A DNA stretch of 64,000 nucleotides from the NCBI RefSeq assembly GCF_902506195.1, contig NZ_LR732817.1, forward strand, positions 3,501,407 through 3,565,406, given 5' to 3'. The notes below the pieces were generated by a model, which was not told the DNA's origin, did no database searches, and saw only the letters and a program-made list of their open reading frames with translations. This document shows, one piece after another, positions 16,884-24,564 of this stretch (positions within the stretch are counted from its first letter, which is position 1; every line of letters begins with the position of its first letter). Source of the stretch: Citricoccus sp. K5 (GTDB lineage: Bacteria > Actinomycetota > Actinomycetes > Actinomycetales > Micrococcaceae). The translations under genes were made by a program, and so were the position numbers.

Positions 16884-17342
16884 ATGGTGACGATGCGAGC
16901 GGGACCCGCCCAGGCCGGCGTCGTGGGCCGGCTGTTGCACGATTTCAACACGGAGTTCGGCTCGCCCACGCCCTCCGCGGAGGACTTCGCGGCGCGCTTC
17001 GGCACGCTGCTGGTGGGCGACGACGTGCTCGTGCTGCTCTCGGGCAGCACCACGGCGCCGACGGGTTTCGCGTTCCTGACCCTGCGCCCGACGCCGTACG
17101 GCGACGGACCGTTGGCACAGCTCGAGGAGCTGTACGTGCGGCCGGGGCAGCGGGGACGGGGCATCGGCACCGAACTGCTGCTGGACGCCATCGAGCAGGT
17201 CAGGGCGCGAGGCAGCGAGGAGATGCACATCAACGTGGATGAGATCGACGAGGACACCCGGCGCTTCTACGAACGGCACGGGTTCACGAACATCCAGCCC
17301 GGCGAGGACTACCGCATGCTCTGTTACCTGCGGGAGTTCTGA
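16884..17342 (+). CDS. GNAT family N-acetyltransferase
   Basis: A 152-residue acetyl-CoA-dependent acetyltransferase. The acetyl-CoA loop is LEELYVRPGQRGRGIGTELL (Q/RxxGxG/A type) and the fold ends with EDTRRFYERHGF, the usual Tyr-containing helix. ATG 16884 is preferred; GACTAT 6-12 bases upstream could be a -10 of a leaderless transcript, while GGGAG is rather distant. It acts on an unknown small amine or protein N terminus. Confidence 0.85.
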   Translation: MVTMRAGPAQAGVVGRLLHDFNTEFGSPTPSAEDFAARFGTLLVGDDVLVLLSGSTTAPTGFAFLTLRPTPYGDGPLAQLEELYVRPGQRGRGIGTELLLDAIEQVRARGSEEMHINVDEIDEDTRRFYERHGFTNIQPGEDYRMLCYLREF

Positions 17343-17367
17343 GGTCCGGGCCGGCGGCAGGGTTCTC

Positions 17368-17523
17368 TTACCCCAGCAGGTGCAGGACTACTTCAAAGAC
17401 GCCGACGGCGGCGGCCGCGGAGATGATGCCCGTGACAGCCCAGAACGTGACGCGCTCGGTGGTGGCCGAGTAGGTGCCCGTGGTGGGGATTTCGGACGTG
17501 GAAAGAGACAGCGGAGTGGACAT
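17368..17523 (-). CDS. 51-residue single-span membrane protein
   Basis: A very short gene with strong support: GGAGGA stands 6 bases before ATG 17523 and the frame ends with TAA at 17368. The predicted 51-residue product has a Ser/Thr-rich N terminus (MSTPLSLSTSEIPTTGTYS), then TERVTFWAVTGIISAAAAVG and VFEVVLHLLG, about 27 hydrophobic residues forming one membrane helix. Codon use fits its neighbours. Function unknown; it stands alone between the GNAT gene (stop 17342, convergent) and the GntR gene. Confidence 0.7.
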   Translation of the reverse strand: MSTPLSLSTSEIPTTGTYSATTERVTFWAVTGIISAAAAVGVFEVVLHLLG

Positions 17524-17766
17524 GATGTCCTCCAAATGAGGGGATTCCGGGTCTGCCCAGAGCGGGCATCGGGCAGGACACTATCGCTGAAACCACGCGG
17601 ACGAAAACGCCACGCCGAACGACACGCCGAACGGGTTCCGTCCGGAGGCTGCGGGTCCGAAAACATGGCGACTGACCAGCGGAAACCTCTCAACCGGGCG
17701 GCCCGGTGTGCGCTCCCGCCGGTGCCGTCAGGCAGCCCGGCCAGTCGGTGCCGTCTGCCGGTGCCG

Positions 17767-18411
17767 TCAGCCCATGGCGTGGCTGAGCATCCTCAGCCGC
17801 AGGGCCCGGGCCGTGGACATGTGGGCCCGCATGGCCTCACGCGCGCCGGCGGCTTCGTGCTCCCGGATGCAGCGGATGATCTCCGCGTGTTCATCCAGGG
17901 ACTGCTCCCAGCGTCCCGGTGTGGTGAGGGTGGAGGTCGGCGCATGGATCTGGTGGGTGGAGAGCCGGTCCAGCAGATCACGCAGGATGGGGTTCCGGGC
18001 GGCCGACCACAGCGCCTCGTGGAACTCGATGTTGGTGTCCAGCCGGGTGGCGTTGTCCGGGTCCGTGAGGGCCTGGTCCCGGGAGAGGAGCCCCTCCAGC
18101 CGGACCAGATCCAGCTCCGTCCGGGCGGAGGCGGCCTCTTCGGCGGCCTGTCCCTCCAGCAGGATGCGGAGGTCATAGACCTGCATGAGCTGTTCGGGGT
18201 CCAGGCGCCGTACCTGCAGTCCCCGGGTCCCGCGCTCGAGCAGGCCCTCCTGCTGCAGCCGGCCCAGGGCCTCGCGCACCGGGGTTCGGGAGACCCCGAA
18301 CCGCTCGGCCAGGGCCACTTCGCGGAAGGGGGTGCCGGGGGAGTGCTCGCCGCGGAGGATCTCCGCCTTGAGCTCGCCGTGCATCGCGGCGGCGTCCATC
18401 TTCCCTGCCAC
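17767..18411 (-). CDS. GntR family regulator (FCD/FadR type)
   Basis: A 214-residue regulator. The winged helix is VALAERFGVSRTPVREALGR, followed by LQQEGLLERGTRGLQVR. The all-helical FCD ligand domain has the metal-binding pattern Asp in DTNIEFHEAL with later His residues (SLDEHAEI, AMRAHMSTA). The GTG at 18411 has AAGGGG in front; ATG 18399 is a less likely start. It lies directly downstream of the TcuA-like gene behind a strong hairpin, so it probably senses a di- or tricarboxylate and controls that gene. Confidence 0.9.
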   Translation of the reverse strand: MAGKMDAAAMHGELKAEILRGEHSPGTPFREVALAERFGVSRTPVREALGRLQQEGLLERGTRGLQVRRLDPEQLMQVYDLRILLEGQAAEEAASARTELDLVRLEGLLSRDQALTDPDNATRLDTNIEFHEALWSAARNPILRDLLDRLSTHQIHAPTSTLTTPGRWEQSLDEHAEIIRCIREHEAAGAREAMRAHMSTARALRLRMLSHAMG

Positions 18412-18438
18412 AGGTGTCCCCTTCGTCCGCTCTCAGCG

Positions 18439-18485
18439 GTGCCGGCCGGCGTCGGGAGAATCCTTCTCCCGACGCCGGCCGGCAC
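18439..18485 (-). terminator. 22-bp stem hairpin after the flavoprotein gene
   Basis: A perfect 22-bp inverted repeat (18439-18460 with 18464-18485) has a 3-base loop. It lies 12 bp after the stop of the flavoprotein gene and before the GntR start, so it should end that transcript. No T-run follows. Confidence 0.75.
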
Positions 18486-18496
18486 GCCTTCCGATA

Positions 18497-20014
18497 TCAG
18501 GCCAGCGTACCGGCGCGTCGACCGAAGACCACGCCCGCGGCCAGGCCGGAACCGCCGGGGTAGTTGCCGGCAAACAGGCCGCCGAGCATCTCACCGCAGA
18601 CGTACAACCCGGAGATGTGCTCGCCCTCGGCGTCCAGGACGCGGCCGTGGGTGTCCGACTTCAGGCCGCCGAAGGTGAACGTGATGCCACAGGTGACCGC
18701 GTAGGCGTAGAAGGGTCCCTCCGTCAGGGGCGTGGCCCAGTTGGATTTGACCGGGGTGGTCTCGGCGCGGCGGCCGTCCTTGACGGTGGGGTCCCAGGGG
18801 ATGGTGGTGTCGATGGACCCGTTGTAGTCCTGGACGGTCCCGGTGAGGGCCTCCGGGGCGATCCCGATCTTCTCGGCCAACTCCTCGAGGGTGTCTGCCT
18901 CGGCCACGGTGATGCCGGGCATCTCATACTCCTCGGACCGCAGCATGGCCCGCAGGGGGGCGTCGAAGATCTGGTAGGCGACCGAGCCCGGCTGCTGGAG
19001 GATCTCCCGGCCGAACTTCGCGTAGGTGTAGTTGCGGAAGTCCTCGCCCTCGTCCACGAAGCGCTGGCCTTCGGTGTTGACGATGATCCCCAGCGGGTAG
19101 GACTGGCGCGTCAAGCGGTTGGTGAGTTCCCGATTGGACTCGTTGTTCGGGGTGAAGGCATCCCACTGCGTGGAGTGGCAGGTGGCCCAATGCCCGGCCT
19201 TCTGCGCGCCGATCTCGAGGCCGGCGGCGATCATGTCCCCGTTGTTGAAGGGGGTGCCGCGGACCTTGGCGTTCTCCCAGCCCTCGCCGAGGTGCTCGCG
19301 GCGCCACTCGGCATTGGACTCGAAGCCGCCGGCGCCCAGGATCACGGACTCGGCTCGCAGCTCCTGCAGGGACCCGTCCTCCTGGCGGACGGTGACGCCC
19401 CGGACCTGGCCCTCCTCGACGACCAGCCCGGTCACGTCCTGTCCGTAGCGGACCTCGGTGCCCAGCTGCTCGGCCACGCGGACGTGGTCATGCATGAGGC
19501 CCTCGCCGCCGCCGACGTTGCCCACGTGCAGACCGCCCCAGAACAGGTAGCTGCCGTCTTCGCGCTGGTAGGCCTGGCGCTCGTACATCAGGCGGTACTT
19601 CAACCCCAGCGACTGCAGCCACCGCAGGTTCGGTGCGGCCTCGTGCACCAGGACCTCGGTCAGCTCGGGGTCGTTGCGGCCGTCGGTGACCCGGACGAGG
19701 TCCGCGGCGTAGTCCTCAGCGGAGTACGGGGGGACCTCGGTGGCGGCGTGGCGCTCGTCCGGCTCGATGAAGTCCTTCAAGTCCTCGATGCCGGCATGGG
19801 CGATGCGCGTGGCGCCGGCGGTGTAGTAGCTGTTGCCGCCGAAGGCGCCGCGGGGGGCCTTCTCCAGCAGGAGCACCCTCCGGCCCCGCTCGGCTGCTGC
19901 GTGGGCGGCGGTGAACGCCGCGTTGCCGCCGCCGACGACGATGACGTCGGCATCCAGGCCGGCGCCGGTCTGGATGCCGCCGGTGCGGGCGTCCGGGGTG
20001 GGGGAGGTGGTCAT
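18497..20014 (-). CDS. tcuA: FAD-dependent tricarballylate dehydrogenase-like flavoprotein
   Basis: A 505-residue fumarate-reductase-family flavoprotein. The FAD loop is VIVVGGGNAAFTAAHAA and the later FAD contacts include ILGAGGFESN and GGLFAGNYPGGSGLAAG; a capping-domain Arg lies in the RNDPELTEVL region. Length and motifs match TcuA, which oxidises tricarballylate to cis-aconitate. AAAGGGA precedes ATG. The neighbouring CitA/CitB-type sensor and TctCBA importer support a tricarboxylate role. The usual TcuB electron-transfer partner is absent from the window, so the electron acceptor is open. Other 3-carboxylate or ketosteroid substrates cannot be excluded. Confidence 0.85.
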   Translation of the reverse strand: MTTSPTPDARTGGIQTGAGLDADVIVVGGGNAAFTAAHAAAERGRRVLLLEKAPRGAFGGNSYYTAGATRIAHAGIEDLKDFIEPDERHAATEVPPYSAEDYAADLVRVTDGRNDPELTEVLVHEAAPNLRWLQSLGLKYRLMYERQAYQREDGSYLFWGGLHVGNVGGGEGLMHDHVRVAEQLGTEVRYGQDVTGLVVEEGQVRGVTVRQEDGSLQELRAESVILGAGGFESNAEWRREHLGEGWENAKVRGTPFNNGDMIAAGLEIGAQKAGHWATCHSTQWDAFTPNNESNRELTNRLTRQSYPLGIIVNTEGQRFVDEGEDFRNYTYAKFGREILQQPGSVAYQIFDAPLRAMLRSEEYEMPGITVAEADTLEELAEKIGIAPEALTGTVQDYNGSIDTTIPWDPTVKDGRRAETTPVKSNWATPLTEGPFYAYAVTCGITFTFGGLKSDTHGRVLDAEGEHISGLYVCGEMLGGLFAGNYPGGSGLAAGVVFGRRAGTLA

Positions 20015-20060
20015 GAGGGTCCCTTTCAGTCGGCTCGCCGGTCCGCCCGACGACTGTGCA

Positions 20061-20076
20061 CGAATGTATACAAATG
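20061..20076. promoter_or_regulatory. Candidate GntR/FCD operator upstream of tcuA
   Basis: TGTATACA (20065-20072) is a perfect palindrome within AATGTATACAAATG. FCD-type GntR sites often have TNGTNNNACNA symmetry with an AT-rich centre; this is the only AT-rich stretch in front of tcuA (start 20014), 50 bp upstream. Confidence 0.4.
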
Positions 20077-20128
20077 TGGACAGAGGTGCAAGGGGTGCTC
20101 GGAAAAGGGGTATGAGGTCGTCCGGGCC

Positions 20129-20932
20129 TCAGCCGATCCAGGCGTACCGGTGTTCCGGTCGCCCGGTGGCACCGTAGCGCGGGCGCAGCTCGGATCGGCC
20201 GCGATCGGTCAGCAGCTCGAGATAGCGGCGGGCGCTGACCCGGGAGATCCCGCAGGCCGCCGCCACCTCTCGTGCCGAGAGGTCGACGCCTGCCCCGGCC
20301 TCCCGCAACGCGGTTTCCACCAGGTTCAGCGTGGGGGCCGAGTAGCCCTTGGGCAGGCGGTCCGGGGGTCCGCTCGGTGGCGCCCCGGGGCCCGACTGCG
20401 CCGCTGTGCTGGACCACGACGCTGAGCTGGACTTCGCCGGCCGACCCACGTTGCCCGGGGCCCGGCCGGATGCGCCCCGGACCAACCGGTCGATCTCGGT
20501 CTGGTCCAGTTCAGGGGTGCTGCCGGCGCCCTGGCCGGAGCCACCGTGGGCGGCCAGGAGGGCGGCGAACTCCCGGAGGCGCCCATTGAACTCCTCGCGG
20601 CTGAACGGCTTGACCAGGTACCCGTCCACGCCATGGCCCACCGCCCGGCGGACGGTGTCCCGCTCGCTGGCGGCAGTCACCATGATCACCGCGACATCGT
20701 TGCCCGCGGCCCGCAGATCCTCCAGCACCTGGACGCCGCCCCGGTCCGGCAGGTGTACGTCCAGCAGCACGAGGTCCACCTCGTGCCGAGCCAGGAACTC
20801 CGCCACCGGCAGACCGCGTTCCAGGACTCCGACCACCTCGAAACCGTCGAGGGCCTCTACGAAGCGCCGGTGCATCCCCGCGACCGCGAAGTCGTCATCC
20901 ACCACGAGTGTCCTGATCAACGGATGTCCCAT
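20129..20932 (-). CDS. Response regulator, CitB/DcuR type
   Basis: A 267-residue two-component regulator. The receiver has VVDDDF acidic residues, phospho-acceptor Asp58 in LVLLDVHLP, Thr in MVTAAS and Lys in YLVKPF. After a Pro/Ser-rich linker, the C terminus has the HTH AREVAAACGISRVSARRYLE typical of the CitB/DpiA/DcuR family. Its start overlaps the kinase gene by 16 bp, so both are co-translated. It probably activates the divergent tctCBA genes in response to citrate-like ligands. Confidence 0.92.
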   Translation of the reverse strand: MGHPLIRTLVVDDDFAVAGMHRRFVEALDGFEVVGVLERGLPVAEFLARHEVDLVLLDVHLPDRGGVQVLEDLRAAGNDVAVIMVTAASERDTVRRAVGHGVDGYLVKPFSREEFNGRLREFAALLAAHGGSGQGAGSTPELDQTEIDRLVRGASGRAPGNVGRPAKSSSASWSSTAAQSGPGAPPSGPPDRLPKGYSAPTLNLVETALREAGAGVDLSAREVAAACGISRVSARRYLELLTDRGRSELRPRYGATGRPEHRYAWIG

Positions 20933-22650
20933 CTGTCCTCGGTGTTCGGTGTCCCGGTGTCGTTTCGCCCGATGTCAGCGTCGTCCCCGGTTCCGGTGCC
21001 TGTTCCGGTGTCGGCGGACGCCGGCCAGGCGGCCCGGAACCGAGCCCCGCCCCACGGTGACGGGGTGACCTCCACCCGGCCGTGCCGGCGTCGCGCGATC
21101 CGGTCCACCAGGGCGAGGCCGATGCCACGGCCTCCGGCGGGACGAGATGACGCGGGGCCGGTGTCCTTGGTGGAGGCGCCCCACCGGAACAGCGTCTGCG
21201 CCGAGCCCGGGTCCAGCCCGGGACCCGAATCGTCCACCTGGACCGCGAATCCGGCGGCCCCGGCGGTCACCTCCAGCATCACCCGGCCGCCGTCCCCGGC
21301 CGCCTCGATGGCATTCGTCAGCAGATTGGCCACCACCGTGAGGGCGTCATCGTCCGCATGCCAGTCCTCCTCGACCGAGCCGTCGGCAGTCAGCTCCAGC
21401 ACGACGCCGGCCTCCCGGGCGAGCGCGGATTTCGCGCCGACCAGCGCGGACAGGGAGGCATCGGAGAGATCGTGCTGGAAGGGGCCGCCGGCCAGGCCCG
21501 TCAGGCCCCGGATGTACTCCTGCGCCTCCTCGGTCTCGCCAAGGGACAGCAGACCGGAGATCACGTGGAGCCGGTTCGAGAACTCGTGGGTCTGTGACCG
21601 CAGGGTCTCGGTCAGGCTGCGCTGGCCCTCCAACTCGCGCAGGCTGGACTCCAGCTCGGTGCGGTCCTGCACGGTCAGGGTCCGGCCGATCTGCCGGCCC
21701 TGAGCCCGCGCCGGCCGCACCCGGGCCAGCAGGATGCGTTCGCCGGCCAGGGCGAAGGTCGTCAGGTCCCAGTCGGCCTCGTCCGCGCGTGGGCCGGACG
21801 AGCCCTGTGTGGGGGAGGGTGCCAGGAGTGCGGCCAGGTCCGCGTCCAGCACCTCGGCGGCCGGGCGGCCCTCGACGTCCGGCCCCACCCCGAGCAGTCG
21901 GGTGGCCTCATCGTTCACGAGGGTGATGGTGCCGTCCTCGTCCACGCCGATGACGCCGTCTCCGACGCTGTGCAGCAGTGCCTGGCGGGACTGGTGCAGT
22001 CCGGCCATCTCCTCCGGGCCGGCCCCGTAGATCCTCGTGCGCACATAGCGTGAGGCCCAGGCGGCCCCGGCGGTGCCGAGACCGGCGGCCAGCAGGACCC
22101 AGGGGGCGAAGCCGAGGACGACTTCGAGCAGGTCGGCGCGGATCTCGCTCTGCAGCAGGCCCACCGAGACGGTGCCCACCACCTCGTCGCCGTCCCAAAT
22201 AGGTACCTTGGAGCGCAGCGACACCCCCAGGGGGCCCTCTTCGGTGCCTCGGAAGGTCTCACCGGCGCGGATCAGGGCGTGGTCCGAGGAGACCGGCTGG
22301 CCGATCTGCGCCGGGTCGGGGTGGGCCACCCGGATGCCGTCCTGGTCCGCGACGACCACGAACTCGACCCCAGCGGCCCGTTCTGCCAGATGGGCGATGG
22401 GCTGGATTCTCTCCACCGCATCCGGTGCGTTCACCGTGGCGATCACCTCGGGGACGCTGGCGATCTCGGTGGCCACGGTGTGGACCTCCTCGAAGGCGAG
22501 GTCCCGGGTGCGCAGTTCCTCGAAGCGCAGCACGATGGCCGCCACGGCCAGCACCGTCAGCAGCACGATGGCCAGCTGCAGGGTGATCAGTTGCAGGCGG
22601 AACCGGCGGCGGGGCCGGGGCCCGTGCAGGCGGGGCGGGGGATGAAACAC
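20917..22650 (-). CDS. Sensor histidine kinase, CitA/DcuS type
   Basis: About 577 residues from GTG 22650, chosen because AGGAG stands 9 bases upstream; the frame is open to 22770 but that stretch contains the 8-bp repeats. Order: one membrane helix (LITLQLAIVLLTVLAVAAIV), an extracytoplasmic PAS/Cache-like domain with AGVEFVVVADQDGIRVAHPD, a second helix (LGFAPWVLLAAGLGTAGAAW), a cytoplasmic PAS, the His box LRSQTHEFSNRLHVISGLLS, and an ATPase domain (VANLLTNAIEAAG, DSGPGLD, GRGIGLALV). This architecture is that of citrate/C4-dicarboxylate sensors. Confidence 0.92.
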   Translation of the reverse strand: MFHPPPRLHGPRPRRRFRLQLITLQLAIVLLTVLAVAAIVLRFEELRTRDLAFEEVHTVATEIASVPEVIATVNAPDAVERIQPIAHLAERAAGVEFVVVADQDGIRVAHPDPAQIGQPVSSDHALIRAGETFRGTEEGPLGVSLRSKVPIWDGDEVVGTVSVGLLQSEIRADLLEVVLGFAPWVLLAAGLGTAGAAWASRYVRTRIYGAGPEEMAGLHQSRQALLHSVGDGVIGVDEDGTITLVNDEATRLLGVGPDVEGRPAAEVLDADLAALLAPSPTQGSSGPRADEADWDLTTFALAGERILLARVRPARAQGRQIGRTLTVQDRTELESSLRELEGQRSLTETLRSQTHEFSNRLHVISGLLSLGETEEAQEYIRGLTGLAGGPFQHDLSDASLSALVGAKSALAREAGVVLELTADGSVEEDWHADDDALTVVANLLTNAIEAAGDGGRVMLEVTAGAAGFAVQVDDSGPGLDPGSAQTLFRWGASTKDTGPASSRPAGGRGIGLALVDRIARRRHGRVEVTPSPWGGARFRAAWPASADTGTGTGTGDDADIGRNDTGTPNTEDRWDIR

Positions 22651-22718
22651 CGTGTCGGACTCCTGGGGGATCAAGGGGCTGTCTTGGGTGCGGATGGACG
22701 AACGTGCGGTGGTGCGGT

Positions 22719-22750
22719 GCAGCGGTGCAGCGATGCAGCGTTGCAGCGTT
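22719..22750. repeat. Four tandem 8-bp repeats in the regulatory gap
   Basis: GCAGCGGT, GCAGCGAT, GCAGCGTT, GCAGCGTT follow one another at 22719-22750, between the kinase GTG (22650) and tctC (22885). They could be stacked binding sites for the response regulator or a slippage-prone simple repeat. Confidence 0.6.
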
Positions 22751-22884
22751 GTCAGAAGTTTCTTAACCACCCCTTATGACCACAACCATGATTCCGCTGT
22801 GCCATGGATCACGTTTCTGTCAACGTGGAGGATCGGCCACGGCTTAAGTGGTCCGAATCACTGACGTAGAGAGTACGGAAGACC

Positions 22885-23868
22885 ATGAGTTCACGCACCT
22901 TCACCAAGGCCGCCCTCGGCGTGGCAGCCGCCGGCGTCGTCGGCCTTGCCTTGGTCAACGCCGCCGCTGGCGGAGGCGAGGCCACCGCCCGATCCAAGCT
23001 GGTGCTGATGGCACCGGCGGCACCCGGCGGCGGTTGGGACGGCTTCGCCCGCGAATCCCAGCAGGCCATCAAATCCGATGGCATCTCCAACAATGTCCAG
23101 GTCGTCAACGTCCCCGGAGCCGGTGGCACCATCGGCCTGGGACAGTTCGCCCAGATGGAGGGCCGCTCGGACATGATGATGGTCACCGGCGGAGTGATGG
23201 TCGGCGCGGTTGAGCTGGCGGACTCCGGGGTCTCCATGGACGATGTCGAGCCGCTGGTCCGGCTGGCTGACGACTACGCCGCCCTCGTGGTGCCCGCCGA
23301 CTCGCCGTACGAGACCCTGGACGACTTCATCGAAGCGTGGAAGCAGGACCCGGGTGGAACCTCCATCTCCGGCGGTTCGCTCGGCTCGATCGATCACCTG
23401 CTGACCGGCCTCGTGGCGGAGAAGGTGGGGATCGACCCGTCGAAGACCAACTACATCGCCTACTCCGGCGGTGGTGAGGCCCTGACGTCCATGCTCTCCG
23501 GCACCACCGTGGCCGGCATGTCCGGCTACAACGAGGTGGCGGACCAGATCGAGGCCGGAAACCTGCGGGCCCTGGCCATCTCCTCGAAGGAGCGGCTGCC
23601 CGGCGTGGACGTGCCCACCTTCCTGGAGCAGGGCGTGGACGCCGAGATGGCCAACTGGCGCGGCCTGGCGGCAGCGCCCGGCGTCTCCGAGGAGGACCGG
23701 GGCGAACTGCTGGAGATCGTGGAGGAGTACCGCCAGACGGAGCACTGGCAGGACGCCCTCGAACGCAACAGCTGGACGGACAGCTACATGACGGGCGACG
23801 AGTTCGAGGCATTCCTCGACGAGGAGATCTCCCGGACCGAAGACATCGTGGAAGGACTCGGACTGTGA
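22885..23868 (+). CDS. tctC: Tripartite tricarboxylate transporter substrate-binding protein
   Basis: A 327-residue exported binding protein of the TctC/Bug family. The N-terminal signal has FTKAALGVAAAGVVGLALVN and no lipobox Cys, which is unusual for a Gram-positive binding protein that must stay at the membrane. Bug-fold marks: MAPAAPGGGWDGFAR (the P-G-G-x-D/W ligand loop), NVPGAGGTIGL and YSGGGEALTSMLSG. GGAAG precedes ATG. It heads the tctCBA operon, divergent from the CitAB-type genes, and should deliver tricarboxylates to TctAB. Confidence 0.9.
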   Translation: MSSRTFTKAALGVAAAGVVGLALVNAAAGGGEATARSKLVLMAPAAPGGGWDGFARESQQAIKSDGISNNVQVVNVPGAGGTIGLGQFAQMEGRSDMMMVTGGVMVGAVELADSGVSMDDVEPLVRLADDYAALVVPADSPYETLDDFIEAWKQDPGGTSISGGSLGSIDHLLTGLVAEKVGIDPSKTNYIAYSGGGEALTSMLSGTTVAGMSGYNEVADQIEAGNLRALAISSKERLPGVDVPTFLEQGVDAEMANWRGLAAAPGVSEEDRGELLEIVEEYRQTEHWQDALERNSWTDSYMTGDEFEAFLDEEISRTEDIVEGLGL

Positions 23869-24563
23869 GCCAGCAGCAGACTGTACCCCCGGCCGGAAAT
23901 CCGGCTGAGACGGCCGGAACCGCCGGCGGACCGCAGGGCCCGACGTCGGCCGTTCCCCGGGGCGGGACCGCGCGCCGCGGGTTCTGGGCCGGCCGCAGCG
24001 AACTGATCATGCCCCTGCTGGTCGCCATCATCGCCACCTGGCTCGCCATCGAGACGGCGACCATGAACGTCATGGGCGACTCCGTGCCGGGGCCCCAGTT
24101 CTTCCCGACGATCGTCTGCATCGTGCTCTACGCCGTCGCACTCGTCCACGCCATCCAGCTGTTGCGCAATCCGCGGCTGCCGGACCTCACCGACGATGCG
24201 GTGAACGCGGACACGTCCTCAGACCTGCTCGGCGACCTGGCCTCCGCCTCCGAGCGCGGCCGGGAGCGGATCGCGGGCCGCACCCCGGGCGCCACGCTGC
24301 CCCAGGGCTGGAAGACGTACACCGACTGGAAGACCGTGGGACTGATCGTCGGCGGGATCGCCGTGTTCATCCTCGTGCTGCCCATCCTGGGCTGGGTGCT
24401 CTCCGCGGCCGGCCTGTTCTGGGTGGTCTGCAAGGCCCTGGGCAGCCAGCGGCCACTGTTCGACCTCATCATCTCGCTGGTGTTCTCCTCGGTCATCCAG
24501 CTGGCCTTCAACGCCGGACTCGGGTTGAACCTGCCCGGCGGCTTCCTGGAAGGACTGATCTGA
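23865..24563 (+). CDS. tctB: Tripartite tricarboxylate transporter small membrane subunit
   Basis: A 232-residue membrane protein whose GTG start overlaps the tctC stop (GTGA). After a soluble, Pro/Gly-rich 45-residue head it has about four membrane helices (LIMPLLVAIIATWLAIETAT, FFPTIVCIVLYAVALVHAIQ, TVGLIVGGIAVFILVLPILG, LIISLVFSSVIQLAFNAGLG). The soluble loop between helices 2 and 3 is acidic. In the family it supports the large subunit TctA; it ends with a hydrophobic GGFLEGLI. Confidence 0.9.
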   Translation: MSQQQTVPPAGNPAETAGTAGGPQGPTSAVPRGGTARRGFWAGRSELIMPLLVAIIATWLAIETATMNVMGDSVPGPQFFPTIVCIVLYAVALVHAIQLLRNPRLPDLTDDAVNADTSSDLLGDLASASERGRERIAGRTPGATLPQGWKTYTDWKTVGLIVGGIAVFILVLPILGWVLSAAGLFWVVCKALGSQRPLFDLIISLVFSSVIQLAFNAGLGLNLPGGFLEGLI

Positions 24564-24564
24564 C

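Noticed and set aside
18185-20425. Plus-strand open frame of 746 codons
   Set aside because: Antisense to the TcuA-like gene; repetitive shadow composition.
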